Origin: DAIOEK01 sp964648485
GTDB taxonomy: Bacteria > Chloroflexota > Anaerolineae > Anaerolineales > Anaerolineaceae
Reading direction: 5' to 3'
Assembly: GCA_964648485.1 (NCBI GenBank)
Contig: CAZYOF010000008.1
Location: 1-64,000 of the forward strand
DNA: 64,000 nucleotides
Shown here: positions 26,233 through 34,797 of the stretch, one piece after another
Layout of the letters: each line of letters starts with the position of its first letter
Position numbering within the stretch: the first letter of the stretch is position 1
The notes under the pieces: model-generated
The model's database searches: none
What the model was told of the DNA's origin: nothing
The model's input: only the letters and a program-made list of their open reading frames with translations
Position numbers and translations under genes: made by a program

Positions 26233-27507
26233 TTAGGCTGCTTTTAAAGGCAAAACACTCTGGTCAACCTGCTGTTCCACAAGCATGGGTTCATCTCCGT
26301 TGTAGTGCAGGAGCATGGGAAATCTCCGAATTAATACAAGCACCGCGAGAATACAACCAATTCCACCTGATACGATGGCGACAGGCACGCTGAATAATTG
26401 TGCGACAATCCCACTTTCCACCTCGCCCAGCTGAGGTCCGCCCTTAAAGAAGATCATATTGATACTGAGCATTCGCCCGCGCATTGAATCGGGGGTTTGC
26501 ATCTGGCGTAAGGTATTCCGGATGATGGTGTTTAATCCATCCCCTGCACCCAGCAGGATCAATGCTGCCATCGTCAGCCAGAATCCCCTGGATAACCCAA
26601 AAATAACGGTTGCCAACCCAAATAAAAGAATCGCTCCGGTGAGGAGATAACCTTGCCTTCGTAGGTTCTGTTTTTGCGAAACAACTACTGCAACCGAAAC
26701 AGTACCAATAGATTGCGCTGCTGAAAGCCAGCCGTATTCAATAGCTCCAACTTTTAAAATATCACGGGCAACAAACGGAAGCAGGGTATTCGCTGATGAG
26801 AAGAAGGATGCCACAAAATCCATCAACATCGAGGAAAGAATAATGGGCGAATTGCGGATAAAGCGAATACCTTCTTTTATGTCCAACATGGTTTGATTGA
26901 ACTGCAATTTTGTTCCGATAATCTGACTTTGGACTGGACCCATCGCAAACAAAGCCAGTATGACAGCCAGATACGAAATTGCATTAATCCAATATGCCCA
27001 TTGTAAGCCGAAGTAAGCGATCACCAGACCACAGATTGCTGGTCCCAGGATTGAACCCACGTTGGATGAAATCGAGTTCATACTATATGCGCTGGGGAGG
27101 ATCTCTCTTGGCACAAGCGATGGGATGAGTGATTGCCTGGCGGGTAGATCAAACGAGACTGCAATCGATTGAATGATAACCAGGATGTAAATTGTTGCCA
27201 GGTTAGTTTTTTCCAGGTGAGTCATGATCCCCAGAACAATGGCAATCAAAATTAGAATTGTCTGGGTAACAATTGCCAGTTTTCGCCTGTTAAAATGATC
27301 AGCAACTACGCCAGCAAATAAAGAAAGAACAATTACCGGTATAAAACGGGCTAACCCAATCCCGCTGATCACCAGAGGTTGATCAGAAAGGGTGCGCAAA
27401 TGCCAGTAAATCGCCCACAATTGCATTTGTGAGCCGATTGCAGAAACCATGAACCCGACCCAGTACAGAAAGTAAGGGCGGTTTTTGAGCGCGGGGGGAA
27501 TGTGCAT
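26233..27507 (-). CDS. MFS transporter (EntS-like, MFS_3 type)
   Basis: 424 residues, twelve predicted helices. The MFS loop motif is seen in GVVADHFNRRKLAIVTQ after helix 2, and the stretch SFDLPARQSLIPSLVPRE is characteristic of the EntS/MFS_3 group of exporters. A second-half equivalent is AGDGLNTIIRNTLRQMQTPD. Likely a proton-driven efflux protein for a small molecule. The substrate is not predictable. It begins eight bases after the stop of nadE and has little Shine-Dalgarno signal, so it is probably translated from the nad operon transcript. Its stop is one base from the convergent gene, with no terminator between them. Confidence 0.85.
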   Translation of the reverse strand: MHIPPALKNRPYFLYWVGFMVSAIGSQMQLWAIYWHLRTLSDQPLVISGIGLARFIPVIVLSLFAGVVADHFNRRKLAIVTQTILILIAIVLGIMTHLEKTNLATIYILVIIQSIAVSFDLPARQSLIPSLVPREILPSAYSMNSISSNVGSILGPAICGLVIAYFGLQWAYWINAISYLAVILALFAMGPVQSQIIGTKLQFNQTMLDIKEGIRFIRNSPIILSSMLMDFVASFFSSANTLLPFVARDILKVGAIEYGWLSAAQSIGTVSVAVVVSQKQNLRRQGYLLTGAILLFGLATVIFGLSRGFWLTMAALILLGAGDGLNTIIRNTLRQMQTPDSMRGRMLSINMIFFKGGPQLGEVESGIVAQLFSVPVAIVSGGIGCILAVLVLIRRFPMLLHYNGDEPMLVEQQVDQSVLPLKAA

Positions 27508-27515
27508 AATCGGGT

Positions 27516-28358
27516 TTAAGTACCCCAGTCTCTCAGGTATAGAAAGTCGTATCCCACTGTGCGGTTAGAGACCTTGGCGATGGGAGGCAGCACCCGTTTA
27601 AACTGGCTGCGGCGGATTTTTTCAACAACCACATCAACAAATTTCTGGGAAAAGCCGGCTTCTACACAATCAGTCGGGGAATAACGTTCATCCACCAGCA
27701 AATACAGCAAACGGTCCACTTCAGCATAGGTGAACCCCAGTTCGCCTTCATCAGTTTGTCCCGCCCATAAATCTGCAGAGGGTGCTTTTTCCTGGATTGC
27801 AATGGGAACTTGTAGTGCTTTTGCCAGTTGGCGAATCTGTGTTTTAAAGAGATCGCCGATCGGATTAATTGCACAGGCGGAATCTCCGTAGATAGTTGAA
27901 TATCCCAGTAGAATTTCTGTCTTGTTGGATGTGCCAATCACCAGTCCCTGAAATGCTGCTGATTGATCAAATAGAGCAATCATACGCGCACGCGCCATGA
28001 TATTTCCCTTGCGCATGGAATTCATTTCAGGAAATTGTTCAATCAATGAATCTGCCATACCCGATATCGGGATAGTCAGGGATTGTACTTCCAGTTGGTC
28101 TATTACCAGTTGCGCGTGGTCAAGTGAATCTTGTGAAGAAGATTTATATGGCATGCGTACAGCCAGAACATTTTCTGCGCCAAGGGCTTCAGCAGTCAAA
28201 AAACATGAAACAGCAGAATCCAATCCGCCGGAAAGACCGATAACTGCTTTTGAAAAACCCATCCGGTTAAGCTCGCTCTGGATAAAGCCGGTTAATATGC
28301 GCCGGGCGAGACTGGGTTCAATGGAAAGGTCGGGTTGGTTGCGTGCGATCTGGTTCAT
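27516..28358 (-). CDS. nadE: NAD+ synthase, synthetase subunit
   Basis: 280 residues. The ATP pyrophosphatase P-loop is IGLSGGLDSAVSCFL (about residues 42-56), followed by AVRMPYKSSSQDSLDHAQLV, GTSNKTEILLGYSTIYGDSA and KAPSADLWAGQTDEGELGF, all typical of NadE. It adenylates nicotinate adenine dinucleotide and amidates it with ammonia to give NAD+. It lacks the nitrilase-type glutaminase domain of the long form of the enzyme. That domain is encoded by the gene immediately upstream, one base away. Start supported by GGAAAGGAAG. Confidence 0.93.
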   Translation of the reverse strand: MNQIARNQPDLSIEPSLARRILTGFIQSELNRMGFSKAVIGLSGGLDSAVSCFLTAEALGAENVLAVRMPYKSSSQDSLDHAQLVIDQLEVQSLTIPISGMADSLIEQFPEMNSMRKGNIMARARMIALFDQSAAFQGLVIGTSNKTEILLGYSTIYGDSACAINPIGDLFKTQIRQLAKALQVPIAIQEKAPSADLWAGQTDEGELGFTYAEVDRLLYLLVDERYSPTDCVEAGFSQKFVDVVVEKIRRSQFKRVLPPIAKVSNRTVGYDFLYLRDWGT

Positions 28359-28359
28359 G

Positions 28360-29214
28360 CTATTCTTCCTTTCCTGCGATGCGGTTTAATTCACGGCTTA
28401 CCAGTACCGTTCGTTCATCCCGCAAGAGTGGTAATCGTGCGCGGGTGCGATGAATTTGCCCAAGGTCTAATTCTGCCAGTAGGAGAGTTTCTTCCTCATA
28501 GGGGGCTTGTGCAAGCAGAACGCCATCCGGATCAAATACAGTGGAACCGCCCCAGAAGTGCAGTCCATCTTCAAAACCCACTCGGTTTACATGGCTGACA
28601 AAGGTGGTAAAGAGGCTCGCATATGCCTGATTGATGTGTTCCACCCAGTGTGCAGATGCCAGCTGTGGGGATGTTGATAATCCCCTGCCGGGAGATGCGC
28701 TCGAGAATAACAACAGGTCAGCGCCATCCAGCCAAAGCAGATAGGGTGGGGATGCATGCCAGAAATCTTCACAGATTAACATGCCTACCCTGCCAAACCG
28801 GGTTGGAAATGCACGGATGCTGTCTCCCCATGCGAAGAAGCGCCCTTCATCGAATAAACCGTAGGTAGGAAGGTACACCTTGTGATGTACATGCACAACT
28901 TCTCCCCGGGAGAGATATGCTGAAGAGATGAAAAAACGGCTTCTTTGGTCTTCATCTACAAAACCAGCAACGATATCGATTTCCTGGCTGGCATCCAGTA
29001 AATGTTTGAAAATGGGATCAGATGCGTTTGGACGCATAGCTACCCCGGGTACCAGATCCTGCAAAACATAACCGGTTAGGGATAACTCAGGGAATTGAAT
29101 TAGGTCTGCACCAGAATTACGAGCCTGCTTGATAAACTGCAGGTGCTTCTCGAGATTGATTTGGGGATCGCCTAAACGGGTATTGATTTGTGATATTGCA
29201 ATGGTAATTTTCAT
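28360..29214 (-). CDS. Nitrilase-family glutaminase, likely partner of NadE
   Basis: 284 residues of the carbon-nitrogen hydrolase fold. The triad is visible: Glu in FPELSLTGYVLQD, Lys in VHHKVYLPTYGLFDEGRFF, and Cys in VGMLICEDFWH. The Lys segment, with LPTYGLFDEGRF, is the form found in the glutaminase domain of glutamine-dependent NAD synthetases. This and its position one base upstream of nadE suggest that the two proteins together act as a two-subunit glutamine-dependent NAD synthetase, this one releasing ammonia from glutamine. A TATAAT box lies at 29251-29246, giving a leader of about 30 nt. Confidence 0.85.
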   Translation of the reverse strand: MKITIAISQINTRLGDPQINLEKHLQFIKQARNSGADLIQFPELSLTGYVLQDLVPGVAMRPNASDPIFKHLLDASQEIDIVAGFVDEDQRSRFFISSAYLSRGEVVHVHHKVYLPTYGLFDEGRFFAWGDSIRAFPTRFGRVGMLICEDFWHASPPYLLWLDGADLLLFSSASPGRGLSTSPQLASAHWVEHINQAYASLFTTFVSHVNRVGFEDGLHFWGGSTVFDPDGVLLAQAPYEEETLLLAELDLGQIHRTRARLPLLRDERTVLVSRELNRIAGKEE

Positions 29215-29325
29215 ATAATTGGCTATCTTGAATGGATTTGTTCTAATTATACGGCGAATGATTCAATCTGCGGATGCAGTTTTCGGCATGATTCATGCAA
29301 ACTATCCGTTGACAGGCAGGTGCTT

Positions 29326-31716
29326 ATGGCAGCAAAAAAGACATATACCAAACAAACCAAAACACCACTGAAATCTTCGAAATCCTCAATGCGCTCTGGC
29401 AGATCGCAAGGCACAACATTTCGCGGGGTTTATACACCTTCGGGTGGATCTCGAAAATCAAAATCAGTTTATTCTTCGGGTGGTAGTATCTCTGCAGAAA
29501 AAAAGATGGATCTGATTGGGGTATTTCTGCTCCTACTGGGCTTGATCACAGCAATCAGCTTATTCGCTGGCTCAGAAACAACGGTCACAGCCTGGATCTC
29601 AGCATTATTACGCTGGTTTACCGGTTGGGGCGTTTGGGTCATTCCCTTTATCATCATGATTCCCGGCGTATATCTTATTCTGCGCAAGGTTGAAAAACTG
29701 CCGCGTCTTCCTCTCGAACAGATCGCTGGTCTGGTTCTTCTTTACCTGAATCTCCTGACTTTCTTCCATTATTTTGGAGGTGGTATAGCAGAGCCGTATC
29801 TGGTGGCAGAAGAAGGCAGGGGTGGAGGAATCCTGGGAGGAGTCATCCTTCAGGTACTGGTAGCGGGATTGGGCGAAATTGGCGCTTTTCTGGTGTTGTG
29901 CGCCTGGTTATTGATCGCCCTGATCTTTTCATTTGATTTGTCATTCCAGCAAATTGTTCATGGGTTTGGCGTTCTTTCTGATACAGTGAAAACAGTAAAA
30001 CCTGAAGGTACAGGTATTATGGATTCATTGCGAAGTGGATTCTCAGAGTGGAAAACAGCCATGAAGGATCTCTCCTTACAGGATGGTGAAGTACAGACTG
30101 AGATAATCGAGCCTGAGGCGGCATTGGATGGATTTACTCCCATTGTAGCTACGCCGCTCGTGGAAGAATCTATTGATACAGATGGCTCATCCACCGAACC
30201 TTCAGCCGTCTCGCAACCTGATCCAGTTTGGAAACTGCCTGATCCTGAGAAGATCCTTGAAAAGAGCTCTCCTCAGGTAGAAAACGAAAAGGTAGATCTC
30301 GAAAGGGCGGGGGTGATTGAAGAAACCCTGGCAGATTTTGGCGCTCCCGGGCATGTTGTTGAAATCCTGCGTGGACCATCCGTAACCATGTTTGGGGTTG
30401 AACCAGATTTTGTTGAAAACCGCAGCGGCAACCATACCCGTGTGCGGGTTTCAAAAATCGTCTCCCTGGCAGATGACCTCGCCCTTGCGCTGGCAGCCAC
30501 CCGTATCCGGATCCAGGCTCCTGTTCCGGGCAGAAATTATGTCGGTATTGAAGTGCCCAATGACCATAAGGCGATGGTCAGATTACGCGATGTTGTGGAC
30601 AGCGCATCTTTCAAACGAATCAAAGGTTCATTGCGGATTGCTCTTGGGAAGGATGTTTCTGGTGTTCCACTCGCAACGGATTTGGCAAACATGCCGCACC
30701 TGTTGATCGCAGGCACTACCGGCTCTGGCAAATCTGTTTGTGTTAATGCAATTCTCAGTTGCCTTTTATTGAATAATACACCGGATGATCTTCGTCTGAT
30801 TCTGGTTGATCCAAAACGGGTGGAATTTACCAACTATAACGGTATTCCGCATCTGCTCGCCCCGGTGGTTGTAGAGGCAGACCGGGTGATTGGAGCACTG
30901 CAATGGATGATGCGCGAGATGGATGCCCGTTATCATAAATTTGCTGCCGCTGGTGCCCGTAACCTCGAAGATTACAACGTACGAATGCAGGTACGCGGGG
31001 AGAAAAAACTACCCAAGCTGGTGATTGTGATAGACGAACTGGCTGACCTCATGATGCTTGCACCGGCTGAAACTCAGGCTGCGATCACGCGTCTGGCGCA
31101 GATGGCGCGTGCCACCGGTTTGCACCTGGTGGTAGCTACCCAGCGTCCTTCCACCGATGTCATCACAGGGTTGATTAAAGCGAATTTCCCGGCAAGAGTT
31201 GCCTTCTCGGTTGCAACAATGATAGATAGCCGGGTGATCCTCGATCAACCCGGAGCAGAACAGTTGCTTGGTCATGGGGATATGCTCTTTCAAGCCCCGG
31301 ATGCTCCTGCTCCGGTTCGCCTGCAGGGTGTTTATGTCTCTGATAATGAAATCCAGCGTCTGGTGGATTACTGGCGCGGCATCGTAATTGACCAGGCTGA
31401 ATCAGGTGAAGGGGAAGAAGCACCCGAAGTGCTCCCACCAGCGAATATGCTGCGGCAGGTCGATTTCTGGCAGAGTGGTGGCAGTAAGCCCAATGAAGAT
31501 CCTCTATTAAGTGAGGTTACCGAATTGGTTCGCCGCGAAGGACGGGCTTCAATATCCATGCTGCAACGTAGAATGCGCATAGGATATACGCGGGCGGCGC
31601 GTCTCATCGATCGCATGGAAGAACTGGGTATCATTAGTGGGCAGCTGCCAAATACACAGACCCGCGAAGTGCTAGATTACGGGCAGACTGCTCCTCCGGA
31701 AGATGATGGCGCCTGA
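29326..31716 (+). CDS. ftsK: DNA translocase FtsK/SpoIIIE
   Basis: About 796 residues. A basic Ser/Lys-rich N-terminus is followed by four membrane helices (about residues 60-215), an acidic linker, and the FtsK motor: alpha domain (PGHVVEILRGPSVTMFGVEP), Walker A IAGTTGSGKSVCVNAIL, Walker B LVIVIDELADLMML, and LAQMARATGLHLVVATQRPS. The C-terminal winged helix (SISMLQRRMRIGYTRAARLI) is the gamma domain that reads KOPS-type sequences. It pumps chromosome ends through the closing septum. The ATG at 29326 follows AGGCAGG. A GTG six bases upstream is possible. Confidence 0.95.
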   Translation: MAAKKTYTKQTKTPLKSSKSSMRSGRSQGTTFRGVYTPSGGSRKSKSVYSSGGSISAEKKMDLIGVFLLLLGLITAISLFAGSETTVTAWISALLRWFTGWGVWVIPFIIMIPGVYLILRKVEKLPRLPLEQIAGLVLLYLNLLTFFHYFGGGIAEPYLVAEEGRGGGILGGVILQVLVAGLGEIGAFLVLCAWLLIALIFSFDLSFQQIVHGFGVLSDTVKTVKPEGTGIMDSLRSGFSEWKTAMKDLSLQDGEVQTEIIEPEAALDGFTPIVATPLVEESIDTDGSSTEPSAVSQPDPVWKLPDPEKILEKSSPQVENEKVDLERAGVIEETLADFGAPGHVVEILRGPSVTMFGVEPDFVENRSGNHTRVRVSKIVSLADDLALALAATRIRIQAPVPGRNYVGIEVPNDHKAMVRLRDVVDSASFKRIKGSLRIALGKDVSGVPLATDLANMPHLLIAGTTGSGKSVCVNAILSCLLLNNTPDDLRLILVDPKRVEFTNYNGIPHLLAPVVVEADRVIGALQWMMREMDARYHKFAAAGARNLEDYNVRMQVRGEKKLPKLVIVIDELADLMMLAPAETQAAITRLAQMARATGLHLVVATQRPSTDVITGLIKANFPARVAFSVATMIDSRVILDQPGAEQLLGHGDMLFQAPDAPAPVRLQGVYVSDNEIQRLVDYWRGIVIDQAESGEGEEAPEVLPPANMLRQVDFWQSGGSKPNEDPLLSEVTELVRREGRASISMLQRRMRIGYTRAARLIDRMEELGIISGQLPNTQTREVLDYGQTAPPEDDGA

Positions 31717-31909
31717 TCTTCATGGACCAGTTGAAAATTATAGGATGAATTTCATGTACTTGTAATGACAGGTTGGTGAATTTCATCACTAAGCATAAAT
31801 CAGATCTCCGACTATACTCTTTTTGGTTATTGGATTGTAAATTTACTGAAGATAATTTGTATTTACCTCCTCCCGGTTTGTTCCAGCTTCTCCCTCCTGC
31901 TGGAAAGAT

Positions 31910-31957
31910 AAGACTTCCTGAGCCATCAGATAACAAAGCAGCCGCTCTGGAAGTCTT
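31910..31957 (+). terminator. Possible first terminator after ftsK
   Basis: Stem AAGACTTCC / GGAAGTCTT with a long 30-base loop and TTCTCTTT after it. Weak because of the loop. The better terminator lies 20 bases further on. Confidence 0.4.
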
Positions 31958-31978
31958 TTCTCTTTAATAACCCTGATC

Positions 31979-32005
31979 AAAAGATTCTCATCCTGAGAAT
32001 CTTTT
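31979..32005. terminator. Bidirectional terminator between ftsK and a lipoprotein gene
   Basis: Perfect 12-bp stem AAAAGATTCTCA / TGAGAATCTTTT with a 3-base loop TCC. The A- and T-ends allow it to serve both converging genes. The rest of the 31717-32019 gap has no supported gene. Confidence 0.85.
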
Positions 32006-32019
32006 CCAGTGTTCTTGAT

Positions 32020-32463
32020 TTATTGGATTACGCTGGCATAGGGAACATCAGCCAGGTCACCAATTATTTCAGTGTTTCTACGGGCTATCCAACAGGTTTT
32101 ACCGCCACTGCTGCCCGGATTCACCACCAGGAACCACTTTTCGGTCGCATCCTTACCTAGCAAATCCAGCTGTGCATCTTTTGAGATCCCGTGTGCAAAT
32201 AGCCCGTATTCTGATGGCGTTTTCCGGCAAATCGTAGCTTCGGGAATGATGAGACGGGGTGATGGTTTAGTTGTAGGAGACGGCATCAGGGTTTGGGTAG
32301 GTGTAATACTTGGCGTATTTGTTGCAGATGGTTTGTTGGTTGCCGCTACTGGAAGAGGAGCGGTTGAAGTTTTTGTGGGTGTTGCCTCAACCGTGGCTCT
32401 CTGTGGATTGCATGCGCAGAGGGTGAATCCGAGTGATAAAAGAAGGATAAATAGAGGTCTCAT
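32020..32463 (-). CDS. Thr/Pro-linker lipoprotein with small SH3-like domain
   Basis: 147 residues. Lipoprotein signal with Cys at about residue 18 (FTLCAC), then a Thr/Pro/Ser linker to about residue 72, then a compact domain of about 70 residues bounded by two cysteines (ICRKTPS ... GGKTCWIARR). The spacing of the Cys pair, the P-S motif after the first Cys and the CW after the second match the C-terminal domains of the two tandem lipoproteins at 47.3-48.9 kb, so these are paralogues of a bacterial SH3-like type. Role unknown, probably surface binding. GGAAG precedes the ATG. The gene starts just beyond the ccm operon terminator. Confidence 0.65.
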   Translation of the reverse strand: MRPLFILLLSLGFTLCACNPQRATVEATPTKTSTAPLPVAATNKPSATNTPSITPTQTLMPSPTTKPSPRLIIPEATICRKTPSEYGLFAHGISKDAQLDLLGKDATEKWFLVVNPGSSGGKTCWIARRNTEIIGDLADVPYASVIQ

Positions 32464-32503
32464 ACAATCTTCCGTGTCCCAAATATTATTTTACACAGAA
32501 AAA

Positions 32504-32526
32504 TGCCCCGGTTCAAAACCGGGGCA
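32504..32526 (-). terminator. Terminator of the ccm operon
   Basis: 10-bp GC-rich stem TGCCCCGGTT / AACCGGGGCA with a 3-base loop, followed on the minus strand by a T5 run. Placed directly after ccmD. Confidence 0.92.
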
Positions 32527-32535
32527 AGTCTTTGA

Positions 32536-32682
32536 TTATTCCTGCTTTTCTTCGAGGTATTTTTTTTCTTCTTGTAATTTTTTCCAACGCACAATCAGGC
32601 TGATGACATAGGTGATAACTGCGCCAAAAATCACCATGTAACCTGCGATCATATAATTCATTGTCTGGGCAGGTGTATCCAT
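32536..32682 (-). CDS. ccmD: CcmD-like small haem-exporter subunit
   Basis: A 48-residue protein with one membrane helix (MIAGYMVIFGAVITYVISLI) followed by a charged, Lys/Glu-rich C-terminal tail (RWKKLQEEKKYLEEKQE). Size, topology and position right after ccmC match CcmD, the small subunit that helps release haem-loaded CcmE from CcmC in System I. CcmD proteins share little sequence, so the call rests on layout. A perfect AGGAGG precedes the ATG, which is ten bases from the ccmC stop. Last gene of the operon. Confidence 0.8.
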   Translation of the reverse strand: MDTPAQTMNYMIAGYMVIFGAVITYVISLIVRWKKLQEEKKYLEEKQE

Positions 32683-32691
32683 TTTTGCCTC

Positions 32692-33390
32692 CTAATTTTC
32701 TTCCATTTCCATTTTTGCCAGCTCGACTTCATACGCGAGCGAACCTAACCGAACTCTATGCCAGAGTAAAGTTGCAAAAATTATAGACCAGACAAACAGA
32801 CTGAATAGAAAAGTCTGCAACATGCGAGGTGCCATATCAAAAGCAGCTGAGGTGGCACTAGGTGCGCCAATTACTACCGGGTGGATAGTGCGGAAGATCC
32901 GGATCGAGAGAAAGGTAAGCGGCACACTTAACGCACCAATGATGGTGTAAACAGCCCCAAATCTGGCTCTTTTTTCGGGATCATCGATTCCCTGTCTCAG
33001 CATCAGGTAGGCGACAAAAACCAATGTCATGATCGCTGTGGTGGTCAGGCGGGGATCCCAGGTCCACCAGGTGTTCCATACCGGGCGTGCCCAAATGGAG
33101 CCGGTGCAGATTGCAATGATCGCAAATACGATACCTATCTCAACAGCGGCGAAACTTACAATGTCCCACTTAATTTTAGAAGTCTTCAGATATATTGCCC
33201 CTGCCACGGCTGCCACAATAAATGAAAGCATTCCCACCCAGGCGGATGCTACATGAAAGTAAAACACTTTCTGTACCAGTCCCATCACTCGCTCCACTGG
33301 TGCATACAAGAAAACCATTGCTGTTGCGCTGAGGAGCAGCAGGATCGAAATCACATCGAGTATTTTTAATTTATCAATGGATTTATTCAT
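32692..33390 (-). CDS. ccmC: Cytochrome c maturation protein CcmC
   Basis: 232 residues with six membrane helices. The haem-handling WWD motif is present (VWNTWWTWDPRLTTTAIM, about residues 104-121). Conserved His residues flank it, one in FYFHVASAWVG near residue 46 and one in IRIFRTIHPVV near residue 170. CcmC presents haem at the outer face of the membrane and loads it onto CcmE. The motif reads WTWDPRL where E. coli has WVWDARL, a normal variation. It follows ccmB by 13 bases in the operon. Confidence 0.93.
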   Translation of the reverse strand: MNKSIDKLKILDVISILLLLSATAMVFLYAPVERVMGLVQKVFYFHVASAWVGMLSFIVAAVAGAIYLKTSKIKWDIVSFAAVEIGIVFAIIAICTGSIWARPVWNTWWTWDPRLTTTAIMTLVFVAYLMLRQGIDDPEKRARFGAVYTIIGALSVPLTFLSIRIFRTIHPVVIGAPSATSAAFDMAPRMLQTFLFSLFVWSIIFATLLWHRVRLGSLAYEVELAKMEMEEN

Positions 33391-33403
33391 AAGGTCCTTT
33401 CCA

Positions 33404-34096
33404 TCATTCTTCCACGACCTTGTCGAAAACCAACCAGGCAGTGGTTAGAAAGATAATGTCATAAACGATCAGTAAATTTAACCAGGGTGTTATTTCATTC
33501 ATAGGTATTCCCTGAAGATAACCCGAACTCGCTTTGACGGCAGCAATCACGACCGGAATTACGACAGGGAATAACAGGATGGGTAACAGGATATCCCGCG
33601 TGCGTGCCTGTACAGCCATTGCTGAAAGCAGGGTGCCTACGGCGATGTATCCGATAGATCCCAACAGGGTCACCACGATCAAACCGGGTTGAATCAGGTT
33701 GATGTTGTAAAGAATGCTGAAAAGGGGAATGACAACCAACTCAACAATAAGCATAAACACCAGATTACCGATCATCTTGCCAAAGAAGATGGCGCTGCGA
33801 TCTACCGGCGCTAAGAGCAATCCATCCAGACAACCACGGTCCTTCTCCATAGACATGGAGCGGTTTAACCCCAGAGTGCCGGCAAAGGTGAATGTAGCCC
33901 AAAGCACTCCAGCAGCTACAGAAGCGCGGGTACCAGCTTCGAGTTCAAGTGCGAAGTTAAAAATTAAAACAACCAGGAGAGCAAAGACGAACATGGCAGA
34001 AAATATCTCCCGGCTGCGTAATTCTGCAGTGAGATCTTTCCAAACTACAGCTGAAACAGATTGAAAAAATGATGGTTGGGTTTTCTGTCCGCTCAT
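33404..34096 (-). CDS. ccmB: Haem exporter permease CcmB
   Basis: 230 residues with six membrane helices, beginning VWKDLTAELRSREIFSAM, the typical N-terminus of CcmB. The segment GVLWATFTFAGTLGLNRSM, followed by a charged EKDRGCLDGLLLAP loop, is conserved in this family. CcmB and CcmA form the ABC-type module whose ATP hydrolysis releases holo-CcmE from the CcmCDE complex. The ATG overlaps the ccmA stop by four bases, so the two are translated together. Confidence 0.92.
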   Translation of the reverse strand: MSGQKTQPSFFQSVSAVVWKDLTAELRSREIFSAMFVFALLVVLIFNFALELEAGTRASVAAGVLWATFTFAGTLGLNRSMSMEKDRGCLDGLLLAPVDRSAIFFGKMIGNLVFMLIVELVVIPLFSILYNINLIQPGLIVVTLLGSIGYIAVGTLLSAMAVQARTRDILLPILLFPVVIPVVIAAVKASSGYLQGIPMNEITPWLNLLIVYDIIFLTTAWLVFDKVVEE

Positions 34097-34797
34097 GCTT
34101 TTACCTCCAGAGCACAGCGGTAGAAAGTAATCAACCCATCTGCTTTGAGTTCATCGGCAGAGATGGATGCACTCACTTTTCCCTTTGTAAGTACATCAAA
34201 GCGGGAAGCCAGATCTTGTACCCTTACAAGATCATGACTGGTCATCACGACTGTTCTACCTTGAACAGCCACACGTTTAAGAAGCTGATCCAGCATTTCA
34301 CAGGCATCTTGATCCAGACCGGTATGTGGTTCATCCAGCAGCAAAACCTCAGGATCATGCAAAATTGCCCTGCCAATCGCCAGTCTTTGCTGCATCCCCC
34401 GTGAGAAGGTGCGGACAAGATCGTTTTTTCGCTGCACCAGGCCAATTAAGTCAAGGACTTCAAGTATTCGGTGATCAAAATCACGAATGTTGTAAAGTTT
34501 GCCAAAAAAACGCAGGTTTTCATCAGCAGTCAGATCTCCATACAGCAGGGGAAGGTGTGAAACGATCCCCAAGCGGCTTCGCACATGACTGCTCTGTTCA
34601 GGTAGGGAAAATCCGGCAATCGTGATCTTTCCATACGTCGGTTTCATCAGAGAAGATAAAATTCGCAGTAAAGTGGTTTTCCCTGCGCCATTCGGACCCA
34701 TCAACGCAACAAACTCACCTTTCTGCACCTGAAAATCCAGGTTATTTAGAACGGTTTTTACCCCGAATCTTTTTACCAGACGTTGAACTTTAATCAC
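34093..34797 (-). CDS. ccmA: Haem exporter ATPase CcmA
   Basis: 234 residues, a single ABC ATPase domain: Walker A GPNGAGKTTLLRIL, Q-loop near IVSHLPLLYGDLT, signature FSRGMQQRLAIGRA and Walker B VLLLDEPHTGLD. The signature begins FSRGM rather than LSGGQ, which is usual for CcmA. It powers the CcmAB step of cytochrome c maturation. The gene overlaps both neighbours by four bases: the diheme cytochrome gene upstream and ccmB downstream. Confidence 0.92.
   Translation of the reverse strand: MIKVQRLVKRFGVKTVLNNLDFQVQKGEFVALMGPNGAGKTTLLRILSSLMKPTYGKITIAGFSLPEQSSHVRSRLGIVSHLPLLYGDLTADENLRFFGKLYNIRDFDHRILEVLDLIGLVQRKNDLVRTFSRGMQQRLAIGRAILHDPEVLLLDEPHTGLDQDACEMLDQLLKRVAVQGRTVVMTSHDLVRVQDLASRFDVLTKGKVSASISADELKADGLITFYRCALEVKA

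Noticed and set aside
31773..31967. 64-codon open frame between ftsK and the lipoprotein gene
   Set aside because: Weak start, no ribosome-binding site, no recognisable sequence, and it runs into terminator hairpins.
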